8,710 bases of DNA from an uncultured Ignavibacteriales bacterium. GTDB lineage: Bacteria; Bacteroidota; Ignavibacteria; Ignavibacteriales; Ignavibacteriaceae. The DNA is taken from contig CAIWTC010000545.1 of the NCBI GenBank assembly GCA_903915485.1, forward strand, positions 1-8,710, read 5' to 3'. The position numbers and the translations under genes are program-made. Shown in pieces: positions 1 through 7,171 of the stretch; the first letter of the stretch is position 1, and the number at the start of each line of letters is the position of its first letter. The notes under the pieces were generated by a model. That model made no database searches. It was given only the letters and a program-made list of their open reading frames with translations, and was not told the origin of the DNA.

Positions 1-141
1 ATTCTCTCCACAACAGACGGTGGAGATAAATGGGAAATTAAACAAGAGAATAATTACAACTCTCTGTCAAGATTAATTAAAACCCAAAACAATGTTTTGT
101 TTAGTTGCGGGTCAAACGGCATAATTTTAAGATCAAAGTAA
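1..141 (+). CDS. C-terminal end of a YCF48/BNR-like beta-propeller protein (5' partial)
   Basis: Frame 1 is open from the first base to a TAA at 139-141 and gives the last 46 residues of a protein that begins outside the window. Residues 4-11 (TTDGGDKW) fit the Asp-box pattern S/T-x-D-x-G-x-x-W seen in BNR, sialidase-type and YCF48-type propeller repeats. The end (CGSNGIILRSK) resembles the 'GsnGtilrS' strand that closes a YCF48 repeat. Such proteins are usually exported or periplasmic propellers, and in Bacteroidota-like bacteria they are often cell-surface proteins. No type IX sorting domain follows the last repeat, so this copy has no visible C-terminal sorting tail. Only one base separates its stop from the murA start, which suggests co-transcription. 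The length, signal peptide and function cannot be judged from this fragment. Confidence 0.65.
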   Translation: MLSTTDGGDKWEIKQENNYNSLSRLIKTQNNVLFSCGSNGIILRSK

Positions 142-142
142 T

Positions 143-1408
143 ATGGATAAATTTATAATTCACGGGGGCAACGCCCTTTCAGGAAAAATTCAAGTTAGCG
201 GCGCAAAGAATGCAACACTTGCTCTTATGCCTGCCGCCTTATTAGCGTCAGGAACTTCTAAACTGTTAAACACTCCACGGTTGAACGATGTCCACACAAT
301 GATAAAGTTAATTTCTCACTTGGGTGCAGAATGCAGTTTTGAAGGTGATGAACTTACAATCAATGCAAGTAATATTTCCCAGTTCGAAGCTCCGTATGAA
401 GCCGTAAAAAAAATGCGTGCTTCTATTTATGTGCTCGGTCCCCTACTTGCGCGTTTTGGTGAAGCAAAAGTTTCTCTTCCCGGAGGATGCGCCTGGGGTC
501 CCCGCCCGGTAGACCTACATATTCAAAGCATGAAAAGATTAGGTGCTCAAATTGAAATTGAAAATGGATATATAATTGCTAAAGCAAAAAGATTAAAAGG
601 TGCTACGATTAGTTTTGACCGCTCCACAGTGGGCGCTACAGGCAATCTTTTGATGGCAGCAGTTTTGGCTAAGGGAACAACTATAATCAACAACGCATCA
701 ATGGAACCTGAAATAACTAATCTTATTGAATTCCTCAATATGATGGGTGCAAAGATTTTTGGGATAAACTCTTCTATCTTAGAGATTGAAGGAGTTGATG
801 AACTCACCGGTGCACAGATTGATACTATCCCTGATAGAATCGAAGCAGCAACACTGCTGACCGCAGCCGTCATGACTAAAGGCATAATTACATTAGATAA
901 TTGTTCTTCAATACATCTGCTATCCCCAATTGCAAAGCTAGAAGATGCCGGAGCAGTTCTTTCTATCCAAAAGAATTCTGTCTCAATTGATGCTTCACAA
1001 ATTGATTTACAGTCTGTCGATGTTGCCACTTCTCCTTTCCCCGGCTTCCCCACAGACATGCAGGCACAATGGATTTCGCTGATGAGTGTCACGCCGGGCG
1101 TATCTACTATTACTGATACGATATACCTGGACAGGTTTTCGCATGTTCCCGAACTAAACAGATTGGGGGCAAATATTACCATCAAGGAAAATAGTGCAAT
1201 TGTAAGAGGCGTTGCTAAACTCAACGGAACAAAAGTTATGTCCACCGATTTGCGGGCCAGCGCATCACTTGTACTTGCAGGACTAGTTGCGACCGGGCTT
1301 ACAGAAGTTTTGCGCGTATATCACCTAGACAGAGGTTATGAGGGACTTGAGAAAAAACTTAACTCTCTAGGTGCAAATATCGAAAGAGTAACCGGAAGTG
1401 AATATTGA
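143..1408 (+). CDS. murA: UDP-N-acetylglucosamine 1-carboxyvinyltransferase (MurA)
   Basis: MurA transfers enolpyruvate from phosphoenolpyruvate to UDP-GlcNAc in the cytoplasm, the first committed step of peptidoglycan precursor synthesis. At 421 residues it has the normal family length, and the diagnostic residues fall at E. coli-like positions. These are K22-N23 in GAKNATL, R92, C116 in LPGGCAWGPRPVD (the active-site cysteine attacked by fosfomycin), D305 in GFPTDMQAQ, R371 in DLRASASLVLAG and R397 in HLDRGYE. Having Cys and not Asp at 116 predicts fosfomycin sensitivity at the target level. The ATG lies one base after the upstream stop with no clear Shine-Dalgarno, but the N-terminus (MDKFIIHGGNALSG) is a standard MurA beginning. 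The stop overlaps the TTG start of the next gene, so the two are probably translationally coupled. Nothing looks truncated or degenerate. Confidence 0.98.
   Translation: MDKFIIHGGNALSGKIQVSGAKNATLALMPAALLASGTSKLLNTPRLNDVHTMIKLISHLGAECSFEGDELTINASNISQFEAPYEAVKKMRASIYVLGPLLARFGEAKVSLPGGCAWGPRPVDLHIQSMKRLGAQIEIENGYIIAKAKRLKGATISFDRSTVGATGNLLMAAVLAKGTTIINNASMEPEITNLIEFLNMMGAKIFGINSSILEIEGVDELTGAQIDTIPDRIEAATLLTAAVMTKGIITLDNCSSIHLLSPIAKLEDAGAVLSIQKNSVSIDASQIDLQSVDVATSPFPGFPTDMQAQWISLMSVTPGVSTITDTIYLDRFSHVPELNRLGANITIKENSAIVRGVAKLNGTKVMSTDLRASASLVLAGLVATGLTEVLRVYHLDRGYEGLEKKLNSLGANIERVTGSEY
1394..1398 (+). promoter_or_regulatory. Ribosome binding site (GGAAG) for the TTG-started membrane peptidase gene
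   Basis: GGAAG lies inside the last codons of murA, six bases before the TTG at 1405. It is one of the few Shine-Dalgarno-like sites in the window and is the main support for starting the next gene at TTG. The first in-frame ATG comes only after about 195 residues, beyond five of the predicted membrane helices. Confidence 0.5.
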
Positions 1409-3570
1409 GATTATTTTCTAATCTTAAATTTTCTATTTCTTATTTTGCCGCTTTAGCACTTTCGCTCCTACTAACAGTCCTGCTGTTAGTCACTCCGGTC
1501 TTCAGAGACTTCAGTTATGAATTTGGAGTAGTCTATTCTTTATATCAGCTAATTTTCATTTCAATTTACCTGAGGGCAAACAGGGGAAATATTCTGTCAG
1601 ATAAATTCAACCGGAACCATTACTTTAATTTACTATTCGCAGTGAATATCATCCCGCCAATTATTGCCGGTTTTTTTATTATTCCGCAATTTGGGTGGAA
1701 TTGCTGGCTTCAAGGAATAAAATTCTTTCTCTATACCGCGGTTCCTTCAAGTGTCATCGCGACAGGTATATCTTTTTATTGTCTGAGCATTTCCAAAAAA
1801 TATTCCCTTCTTCTGAACACATTTTTTGTTTTTGCGATAATCATTCTCAACCTTTGGGAACTCTACTCTAATCCCCAGATATATTCATTCAATCCTTTAT
1901 TCGGTTTTTACCCTGGGGTAATATATGATGAATATTTACCGCTTAATGCGAAGCATATCATCTACCGGTTAAGTAATTTGATTTTCTTTATGCTGCCGAT
2001 ATTATTTTTCCGTCTAAGCAGCATTTCAACTCAATATAAATCCTTAATGAAAGCTGTGTTTCTTATAGTTGGAATTATCTTCTTTTTGATGAGTCCCATC
2101 TTTGGATTTTCCACTTCTACTTCAAATTTGGAAAAATACTTATCCCATAAAGTATCAACTGCACATTTTGATATTTATACGGCGCCAAATTCAATTAGTG
2201 GTGATGAACAAATATTTATTCAAAATTTACATGAACAATATTTTAATGAGCTATCCTCTTATTTCAATGTTGCGCCTTCCCGTAAAATTAAATCCTATAT
2301 CTTTCCAAATTCAGAAATTAAATATCAACTAATTGGTGCCGGGAATGCAGACATTGCAAGGATATGGTCTGATGAGATATTCTTAACGGTTGACGATTAT
2401 TCCAGTTCACTGAAACATGAAACAGCACATATTTTTTCGGGATACTTCGGTTCAGGTTTTTTACGACTTCCTTCATCCTTAAACTATAGTCTTATCGAAG
2501 GAACTGCCGCCGCCGCAGATGGAATGGTCGCTGATGAAGAAATTGACTCCTTAACACGAATATATTTATCCTCTAACAAATCATTTTCAGTCAATAGAAT
2601 GTTCAATGGGATCAACTTTTTTTCGTCAAACACACTGGGAGCATATGCTGCCTCCGGAAGTTTCATTAAATACATGATAGACAGTTTCGGCGTAGAGAAA
2701 TTTAAGAGTTGGTATAGGAGTGGTTATTCAACAGCTAACTACCCACGCTCCATTGAAGATAATTTCAAATACTTTGAAGCGTCAACACGCCTTCTAAACA
2801 AAACAATCTGTGAATCTAAGGCTAATTACTATTTTGGGTCTCTGCCCTTTCTATACAAACGATTCCCGAGATTCCTTGCTTCAGAATACCACATTATTGA
2901 TTCTCTTACTGCAGGGGGAGAATTCGACAATGCCTTAAAGCATATAAATATATTAGGTAAGTTCACAAATGAACCTCAACTTCTTCTTAGGAAGATAAAT
3001 ATATTATCTGCTAGACAAGAATACTCTAACAGCATCGCTTTGTTGGATAGCAGCATGAAGCAATTCTCAAACTCCCCTTACCTTTGTAAGTTGCTTATTA
3101 AACTTGGCGATTTGTATTATTTGTCAGGTTCAAAAGACAATGCATTATCATATTATTCAAAAGCAGAATTAAATTCGCCGACAGAAAGTTATAAGAGAAA
3201 TTCTGCACTTAGGATAGAACTTGCAAGTAACAATTCACTATTGGAATATTTGAGAAACTCTAACTCTAACAAAGTAACTGTGCTTCAAAAGTTTTTGCTA
3301 AACACGAATTCTAACAATGCAATATTGGCCCTTTGCGAGTTAACTAACTATTATAGCTTGAATTACTCTGAATCCCTGCCAAAATATTTACTTACACTAA
3401 ACTTATCTGATTTATCGATGCAGGAATATGAATATTTAATTATTTACGCACTCAAACATTCCGATATTAATTCCGCAAATGTTTTATTTGACGCGACTTC
3501 CAAGTCTATCAAATGTTCAAATAACCCAAGGTTTTCCAGAATCCAAAGGTTAGTGTCGTTTTTTAATTAG
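1405..3570 (+). CDS. Polytopic membrane protein with extracytoplasmic HExxH peptidase-MA-like domain and C-terminal TPRs
   Basis: This 721-residue protein has three parts. Residues 1-235 hold about seven hydrophobic helices (near 13-33, 40-56, 74-95, 105-128, 134-152, 189-205 and 215-235). Positive loops such as RANRG and SKKYS place the N-terminus inside and the rest of the protein outside the cytoplasmic membrane. Residues 250-440 look like a gluzincin of the peptidase MA clan. H338-E339-T340-A341-H342 is the HExxH zinc motif, E365 in LIEGTAAAAD is the likely third ligand, and a Tyr-containing segment near 414 precedes SFIKYMIDSFG, which resembles the downstream helix of that family. Residues about 494-592 hold two or three TPR-like units, the clearest at 563-592. 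It starts at TTG, overlapping the murA stop by 4 bp. The substrate is unknown. A role in envelope proteolysis or cell-wall-linked quality control is a guess from the murA linkage. Confidence 0.75.
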   Translation: MRLFSNLKFSISYFAALALSLLLTVLLLVTPVFRDFSYEFGVVYSLYQLIFISIYLRANRGNILSDKFNRNHYFNLLFAVNIIPPIIAGFFIIPQFGWNCWLQGIKFFLYTAVPSSVIATGISFYCLSISKKYSLLLNTFFVFAIIILNLWELYSNPQIYSFNPLFGFYPGVIYDEYLPLNAKHIIYRLSNLIFFMLPILFFRLSSISTQYKSLMKAVFLIVGIIFFLMSPIFGFSTSTSNLEKYLSHKVSTAHFDIYTAPNSISGDEQIFIQNLHEQYFNELSSYFNVAPSRKIKSYIFPNSEIKYQLIGAGNADIARIWSDEIFLTVDDYSSSLKHETAHIFSGYFGSGFLRLPSSLNYSLIEGTAAAADGMVADEEIDSLTRIYLSSNKSFSVNRMFNGINFFSSNTLGAYAASGSFIKYMIDSFGVEKFKSWYRSGYSTANYPRSIEDNFKYFEASTRLLNKTICESKANYYFGSLPFLYKRFPRFLASEYHIIDSLTAGGEFDNALKHINILGKFTNEPQLLLRKINILSARQEYSNSIALLDSSMKQFSNSPYLCKLLIKLGDLYYLSGSKDNALSYYSKAELNSPTESYKRNSALRIELASNNSLLEYLRNSNSNKVTVLQKFLLNTNSNNAILALCELTNYYSLNYSESLPKYLLTLNLSDLSMQEYEYLIIYALKHSDINSANVLFDATSKSIKCSNNPRFSRIQRLVSFFN

Positions 3571-3639
3571 CTATTTATCCATATTTTAGATAACATTATT
3601 TTTTGAATAAGCATTTAAGTTAAGAACTAAAATTATATC
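3571..3639 (+). other. 69-bp AT-rich spacer without a clear signal
   Basis: This is the only spacer longer than 40 bp in the window. It holds short A/T runs, a 5-bp AT-only inverted repeat (3575-3579 with 3589-3593) and loose promoter-like hexamers (TTGAAT at 3603, TAAAAT at 3628, 19 bp apart). None is strong enough to call a terminator or promoter. No Shine-Dalgarno precedes the ATG at 3640. Confidence 0.4.
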
Positions 3640-5040
3640 ATGTATAGCAATCACAAGCAAATAACCTCTAAAGTTGTTGCGCACCCTGTTATTAATAAAT
3701 TATCTACTTTTCCTGCGGACTCATATTCTATTTTTGCCTCGAACGCACTTTCAAGGGATATATTTTTCAAGAGGGAGATTGCTGAATTAAATTTGGTAAT
3801 TATCGGAAATAATCCAACGATAACTGAAGAATTAACTTTAGCTTTTCCGGAAATCCGGGAAGATTCCGACTGCATTTATTTCTTGTACTACGAAAACGAA
3901 ATATTTGTTAAAATCTCATACTATCAGGTCTCAGGCAAATTAAACCTACGCAATAAATCATACAAACAGTTAGTTTCCTCAATCTGTTTGAATGCAGGAA
4001 TTGCAACACGATGTTTACTATACCAAATTAAAACGAATGAACTAACTTTACTCGACCCCCTGGCGGCAAAGAAAATATTACTCGAGAAGGACATTAGCAA
4101 ATACTTAATATCCTTAGATTCTGTTAAGTCGAACCCGCTTTGCCTGCTGCGTTATATTTATGACTCATATTATCTTAACTATGATTTAACTGATGAGTTT
4201 AAGACTTTAATTCCCGAACTTGCTGAGGGGATAAACAAAATCAGAAGATTTGAACTGGGACATTATTTACTTAGCGCATTACGCTTTACCCTGCCCTCAC
4301 AGATACTTGAAACACTTTTTAGATTAAACATACTTAAATCAGCGTATCCGGAAATAGATGCTCTAGCAGGTGTTGAGCAAATGAATGAATACAATCACAA
4401 AGATGTTTTTTTTCATACCTGTAAAGTGATTGATAACATTTGCGGTGAGACAGATAATGTTTGGCTTCGCTTATCTGCTTTACTTCACGACATAGCTAAA
4501 CCAGCAACAAAAAGATTCATCGAGGGCACGGGTTGGACTTTTCACGCACATGAAGTAATTGGCTCACGATTTGTAAAAAGAATATTCGCAAAATATTATC
4601 TCCCCAGGGAATACCTCAGTTATATACAAATATTAGTCAAACTACATTTACGACCATCAGCATTAGCTCAGGAAGAAGTGACTGATTCAGCTGTACGAAG
4701 ACTCATAACAGAATCTCAGGGATTTATCGAGGACTTGTTAACCCTGTGCAGAGCTGACATCACCAGTAAAAACCCTGCAAAAGTTTCGAAAGTGTTAAGT
4801 AAGTATTTATTTGTCGAAAAACGAATTCTGGAAGTTAAAGAAAAAGATACCCTTGCGATGTTTCAGTCCCCTGTCCGTGGTGATGAGATTATGCGTCTTT
4901 GCAACATTAAACCCTCAAAAGAAGTAGGGTTGATTAAAGATGATATAGAGTCAGCGATATTAAATGGTAATATAGAGAATACTTATGAAGCGGCTTTAGA
5001 ATACTTGCAAATAATAAAAGGGAAATATCTTACTCATTAG
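3640..5040 (+). CDS. CCA-adding-enzyme-like protein with eroded nucleotidyltransferase head and intact HD domain
   Basis: Over 466 residues this follows the order of a class II tRNA CCA-adding enzyme/poly(A) polymerase fused to an HD domain. The head is altered at every catalytic motif. The GGxVRD position reads NALSRD (35-40). The metal-binding DxD, at the correct eight-residue spacing, reads E49-L-N51. The RRDF motif before the conserved N118-A119 reads VSSI (112-115). The base-selecting EDxxR motif reads S164-N-P-L-C168. By contrast the HD metal site is complete: H259, H283-D284 (LLHDIAKP), H304 (FHAHEVIG) and D373, with H336 nearby. The tail (about 407-456: SPVRGDEIM, IKPSKEVG, AALEYL) matches CCA enzymes well. 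The frame is open throughout, so this is not a simple pseudogene. It probably cannot add CCA. The HD domain may act as a phosphohydrolase or phosphodiesterase, and the fold may still bind tRNA. Its last 11 bp overlap the convergent CDF gene. Confidence 0.8.
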   Translation: MYSNHKQITSKVVAHPVINKLSTFPADSYSIFASNALSRDIFFKREIAELNLVIIGNNPTITEELTLAFPEIREDSDCIYFLYYENEIFVKISYYQVSGKLNLRNKSYKQLVSSICLNAGIATRCLLYQIKTNELTLLDPLAAKKILLEKDISKYLISLDSVKSNPLCLLRYIYDSYYLNYDLTDEFKTLIPELAEGINKIRRFELGHYLLSALRFTLPSQILETLFRLNILKSAYPEIDALAGVEQMNEYNHKDVFFHTCKVIDNICGETDNVWLRLSALLHDIAKPATKRFIEGTGWTFHAHEVIGSRFVKRIFAKYYLPREYLSYIQILVKLHLRPSALAQEEVTDSAVRRLITESQGFIEDLLTLCRADITSKNPAKVSKVLSKYLFVEKRILEVKEKDTLAMFQSPVRGDEIMRLCNIKPSKEVGLIKDDIESAILNGNIENTYEAALEYLQIIKGKYLTH

Positions 5041-5917
5041 TTTCAGGTTCAATATGAACCGTAACTTTTGCGTTTTTCACTGCTGAAGAAATGGCTTCTT
5101 CAACTTTTTCTGAGATTGCATGAGCCTGCTCAATCGAAAGCGTTCTTTCAACATGAATATTTAACTCTACAAATTTTATCGCTCCCGACACACGAATCTT
5201 AACATCATGAAATGCAGTAACATCCGACATTTTGGATACAATCATATTGATTTGCTCGTGCAGCCCATCAGGTGCTTTATCTATTAAATCATCAAATGTT
5301 TTTCTACCTAGCTTGTAAGTAATTGCCGAGACAATAATTGCAACGAACATAGCAGCGACAGGATCCGCATAATGCATTCCAAGATGCGCGCCTATCAAAC
5401 CTATAAAAACGACCATTGAACTCCATATATCAGTTTGAAAATGAAGTGCATCTGCTTCCAAAGCCTGTGAATCATACTTTTTTGCGACTTTCATAAGAGC
5501 ACGCGAACGGGAAAAATCAATAATAATGGATGTAATAACAACTATATAGCTCCAAACATTTACTTCTACTATTACTTTCGCACCAATAATTCTCTCACCG
5601 GCCTCATATAATATCCACACACACGTAATCATTAGAAGGAATGTCTCAACTAACGCGGATATATTTTCTATTTTGCCGTGTCCAAAATTATGGTCTTCAT
5701 CGGCGGGTCTATCAGCATACCGGACAGCAAACATTGTGATTACCGCAGCAACTAAATCCAAAGCTGAATGCAATGCCTCTGACAATAAGCCTAAGCTGTT
5801 TGTCCATAGTCCGATTCCCAACTTAAAGCTAGTTAAGAACACCGCGGCAAATACTGAAGTTACCGCAACAAAATTCTTTTCTTTAGATGCGTGCAGCATA
5901 TTCTTATTAATCGCCAA
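5030..5917 (-). CDS. Cation diffusion facilitator (CDF) family metal exporter, probably Zn2+
   Basis: CDF proteins are inner-membrane dimers that exchange cytoplasmic divalent metal for protons. This one has 295 residues, the usual length, with about six membrane helices followed by a cytoplasmic ferredoxin-like dimerisation domain (about 215-290). The transport site is visible as H50-xxx-D54 in SEALHSALD (helix 2) and H159-xxx-D163 in ALHFQTDIW (helix 5). The family signature DHNFGHGKIE is at 75-84, and His residues in the C-terminal domain (H237, H255, H266, H288) are candidate regulatory metal ligands. A His in the helix-2 pair is typical of zinc-selective members, whereas E. coli YiiP has Asp there, so zinc is favoured by inference. 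The chosen TTG start lies 4 bp after the stop of the preceding gene, with a weak GGGAAA upstream. An ATG six codons later (at 5899) is the alternative and has no purine-rich leader. Confidence 0.93.
   Translation of the reverse strand: MAINKNMLHASKEKNFVAVTSVFAAVFLTSFKLGIGLWTNSLGLLSEALHSALDLVAAVITMFAVRYADRPADEDHNFGHGKIENISALVETFLLMITCVWILYEAGERIIGAKVIVEVNVWSYIVVITSIIIDFSRSRALMKVAKKYDSQALEADALHFQTDIWSSMVVFIGLIGAHLGMHYADPVAAMFVAIIVSAITYKLGRKTFDDLIDKAPDGLHEQINMIVSKMSDVTAFHDVKIRVSGAIKFVELNIHVERTLSIEQAHAISEKVEEAISSAVKNAKVTVHIEPETNE
5046..5060 (+). terminator. Possible terminator hairpin just after the HD gene
   Basis: GGTTCA (5046-5051) and TGAACC (5055-5060) form a perfect 6-bp stem around a 3-base loop, starting five bases after the TAG at 5038-5040. 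T-rich stretches follow at 5066-5069 and 5073-5077, though not directly at the stem base. It lies inside the 3' coding end of the opposite-strand CDF gene. It would suit + strand transcription only, since no U-tract follows it on the - strand. The stem is short, so chance occurrence remains likely. Confidence 0.3.
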
Positions 5918-5921
5918 TTAA

Positions 5922-7133
5922 TTATTTCCCGATTTCATCTTTTTTGGTTTTCAGAAACGCTGCCACATTTAAAATTGTTTCCGAATATCCACGATGAATC
6001 TCTTCTAGAGCAGACCGAACTGCCGGGTCCGAGCCATGACTTTTGGCTAGTTCCTTTATCGGCTTGGAAATCTTCTCTTCCTTCTGAATCATATCTTGAA
6101 TCGTTCCGCCGATTTCAGAAATGACAACCATTTTTGACTCTTTAAGTATTTGATTTTGCGCAATGTAAAGTTCATCGTAAGACTCCTTTACTTCATGAAG
6201 TTGTTTTTTCAGCATTTCATTTAGTAAAGCATTCTCAATGGCTATACCAGTGTTAGCAGCCATACCTGCGATAAACAATTGGTCTTCTTTAGTAAATTCG
6301 GATTCTTTTTTATTAAGAATTTGAAAAACACCAACTATCTCTCCGCTCATATTTTTCATCGGAACACAAAGAATATTCCGGGTTTTGAATCCGGTCTTTG
6401 TATCAAAGTTTTTATTAAATTTTGGGTGCTTGTACGGGTCTGAAATAATTTGAGATTCTCCGCTGGTAGCAACTTCGCCGGCGATACCTGTTGTGATAGG
6501 GAATCTGATGTCCTGTTTTCCAATACCAATTCCGGAACGCGACCATAACTCTTTTTTCTGCTTATCAACAATAAACAAAGTCGCCCGCTCAGCAGATATC
6601 GTATCTGCGGCGAGAACCACAATATGATGCAGAAGTTCATCAAAATCTTTTATTGCGTTTAAGCTTCTCGAAATTTCAAGCAATACAGATAGCTTCTTAT
6701 TCTCATAGACCACCCTATCAACTTTAGGCGGTTCAGGGATAGTTTCTTCTTTAGGTGCAGCATGCGCCTGCAGTGATGGCAACCTTTTATAAGACTCATC
6801 TAACTTATCCAAATCAAAAGGTTTGGTGATAAAATCAGCAAGTTTTTCTCCGAATACAATTTCTTTCGTGTCAAAGAAATAAGATGAAATAACTATTACC
6901 GGAATAGGTTTGAATAATGAATGGACCTGGTCCACAAATTCAATCTCGGACATAACAGGCAAATCCAACTCTACAATGATTAAAGAATACTGCTGCCCCA
7001 GGCATGCCTGCAAACTTACTTTACTTTTATTTTTTATGAATATCGCGACCTCATTGGAATTTCCGAACCCCAAATAAATACTCTTTGAATCTGAGTTGTC
7101 AGAAAACACAAGTATTTGTTCCATCTGCTCCAT
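5922..7133 (-). CDS. Pseudo-receiver / GAF / coiled-coil signalling protein
   Basis: This is a 403-residue, probably cytoplasmic protein. Residues 6-112 form a CheY-like receiver (ILVFSDN, IIVELDLP, VIVISS, ITKPF). K104 and the Ser83/84 region are kept, one residue of the N-terminal acidic pair is Ser (S11-D12), and the phospho-acceptor Asp is Glu (E55, four residues before P59). A Pro/Glu-rich linker (about 120-140) leads to a GAF domain at about 148-305 of the cyclic-nucleotide-PDE/cyclase type, including GFKTRNILCVPM and N274-K275...F280-x3-D284-Q285, close to the NKFDE signature. A coiled coil (about 303-335) follows, then KMVVISEIGGTIQDM (334-348), which resembles a histidine-kinase H-box with Gln where the His should be. 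No ATPase, cyclase or DNA-binding domain is present, so output is probably by protein contact. The ATG start has a weak AGG seven bases upstream, and a second ATG is at codon 4. The gene ends 4 bp before the CDF exporter. Confidence 0.85.
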   Translation of the reverse strand: MEQMEQILVFSDNSDSKSIYLGFGNSNEVAIFIKNKSKVSLQACLGQQYSLIIVELDLPVMSEIEFVDQVHSLFKPIPVIVISSYFFDTKEIVFGEKLADFITKPFDLDKLDESYKRLPSLQAHAAPKEETIPEPPKVDRVVYENKKLSVLLEISRSLNAIKDFDELLHHIVVLAADTISAERATLFIVDKQKKELWSRSGIGIGKQDIRFPITTGIAGEVATSGESQIISDPYKHPKFNKNFDTKTGFKTRNILCVPMKNMSGEIVGVFQILNKKESEFTKEDQLFIAGMAANTGIAIENALLNEMLKKQLHEVKESYDELYIAQNQILKESKMVVISEIGGTIQDMIQKEEKISKPIKELAKSHGSDPAVRSALEEIHRGYSETILNVAAFLKTKKDEIGK

Positions 7134-7171
7134 TAGTATACCTATATATTTTTTATGTAAGTAATAATCAG

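Noticed and set aside
547..1245. 232-codon open frame antisense to murA
   Set aside because: It lies fully inside a well-conserved murA, its predicted product has no recognisable motif, and long stop-free antisense frames are common opposite conserved genes.
3575..3593. TTATC/GATAA inverted repeat after the membrane peptidase gene as a terminator
   Set aside because: The stem is only 5 bp and nearly all A/T, and the T-run does not follow it directly.
3603..3633. TTGAAT and TAAAAT as a promoter for the HD gene
   Set aside because: The spacing is 19 bp, both hexamers are imperfect, and such matches are expected by chance in DNA this AT-rich. Transcription would also start almost on the ATG.
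3640..5040. Calling the CCA-like gene a pseudogene
   Set aside because: The frame is intact, full length, and keeps the HD and C-terminal motifs, so selective loss of one activity fits better than decay.
3640..5040. Calling the gene a functional CCA-adding enzyme (cca)
   Set aside because: The DxD, RRD and EDxxR motifs are all replaced at the aligned positions, so the name would imply an activity the sequence does not support.
6356..6643. 95-codon open frame on the - strand inside the GAF gene, and other short frames at 2102-2332, 2484-2675, 3651-3875, 5673-5921, 5891-6124 and 7085-7360
   Set aside because: Each overlaps a strongly supported gene in another frame and has no motif or plausible leader of its own.
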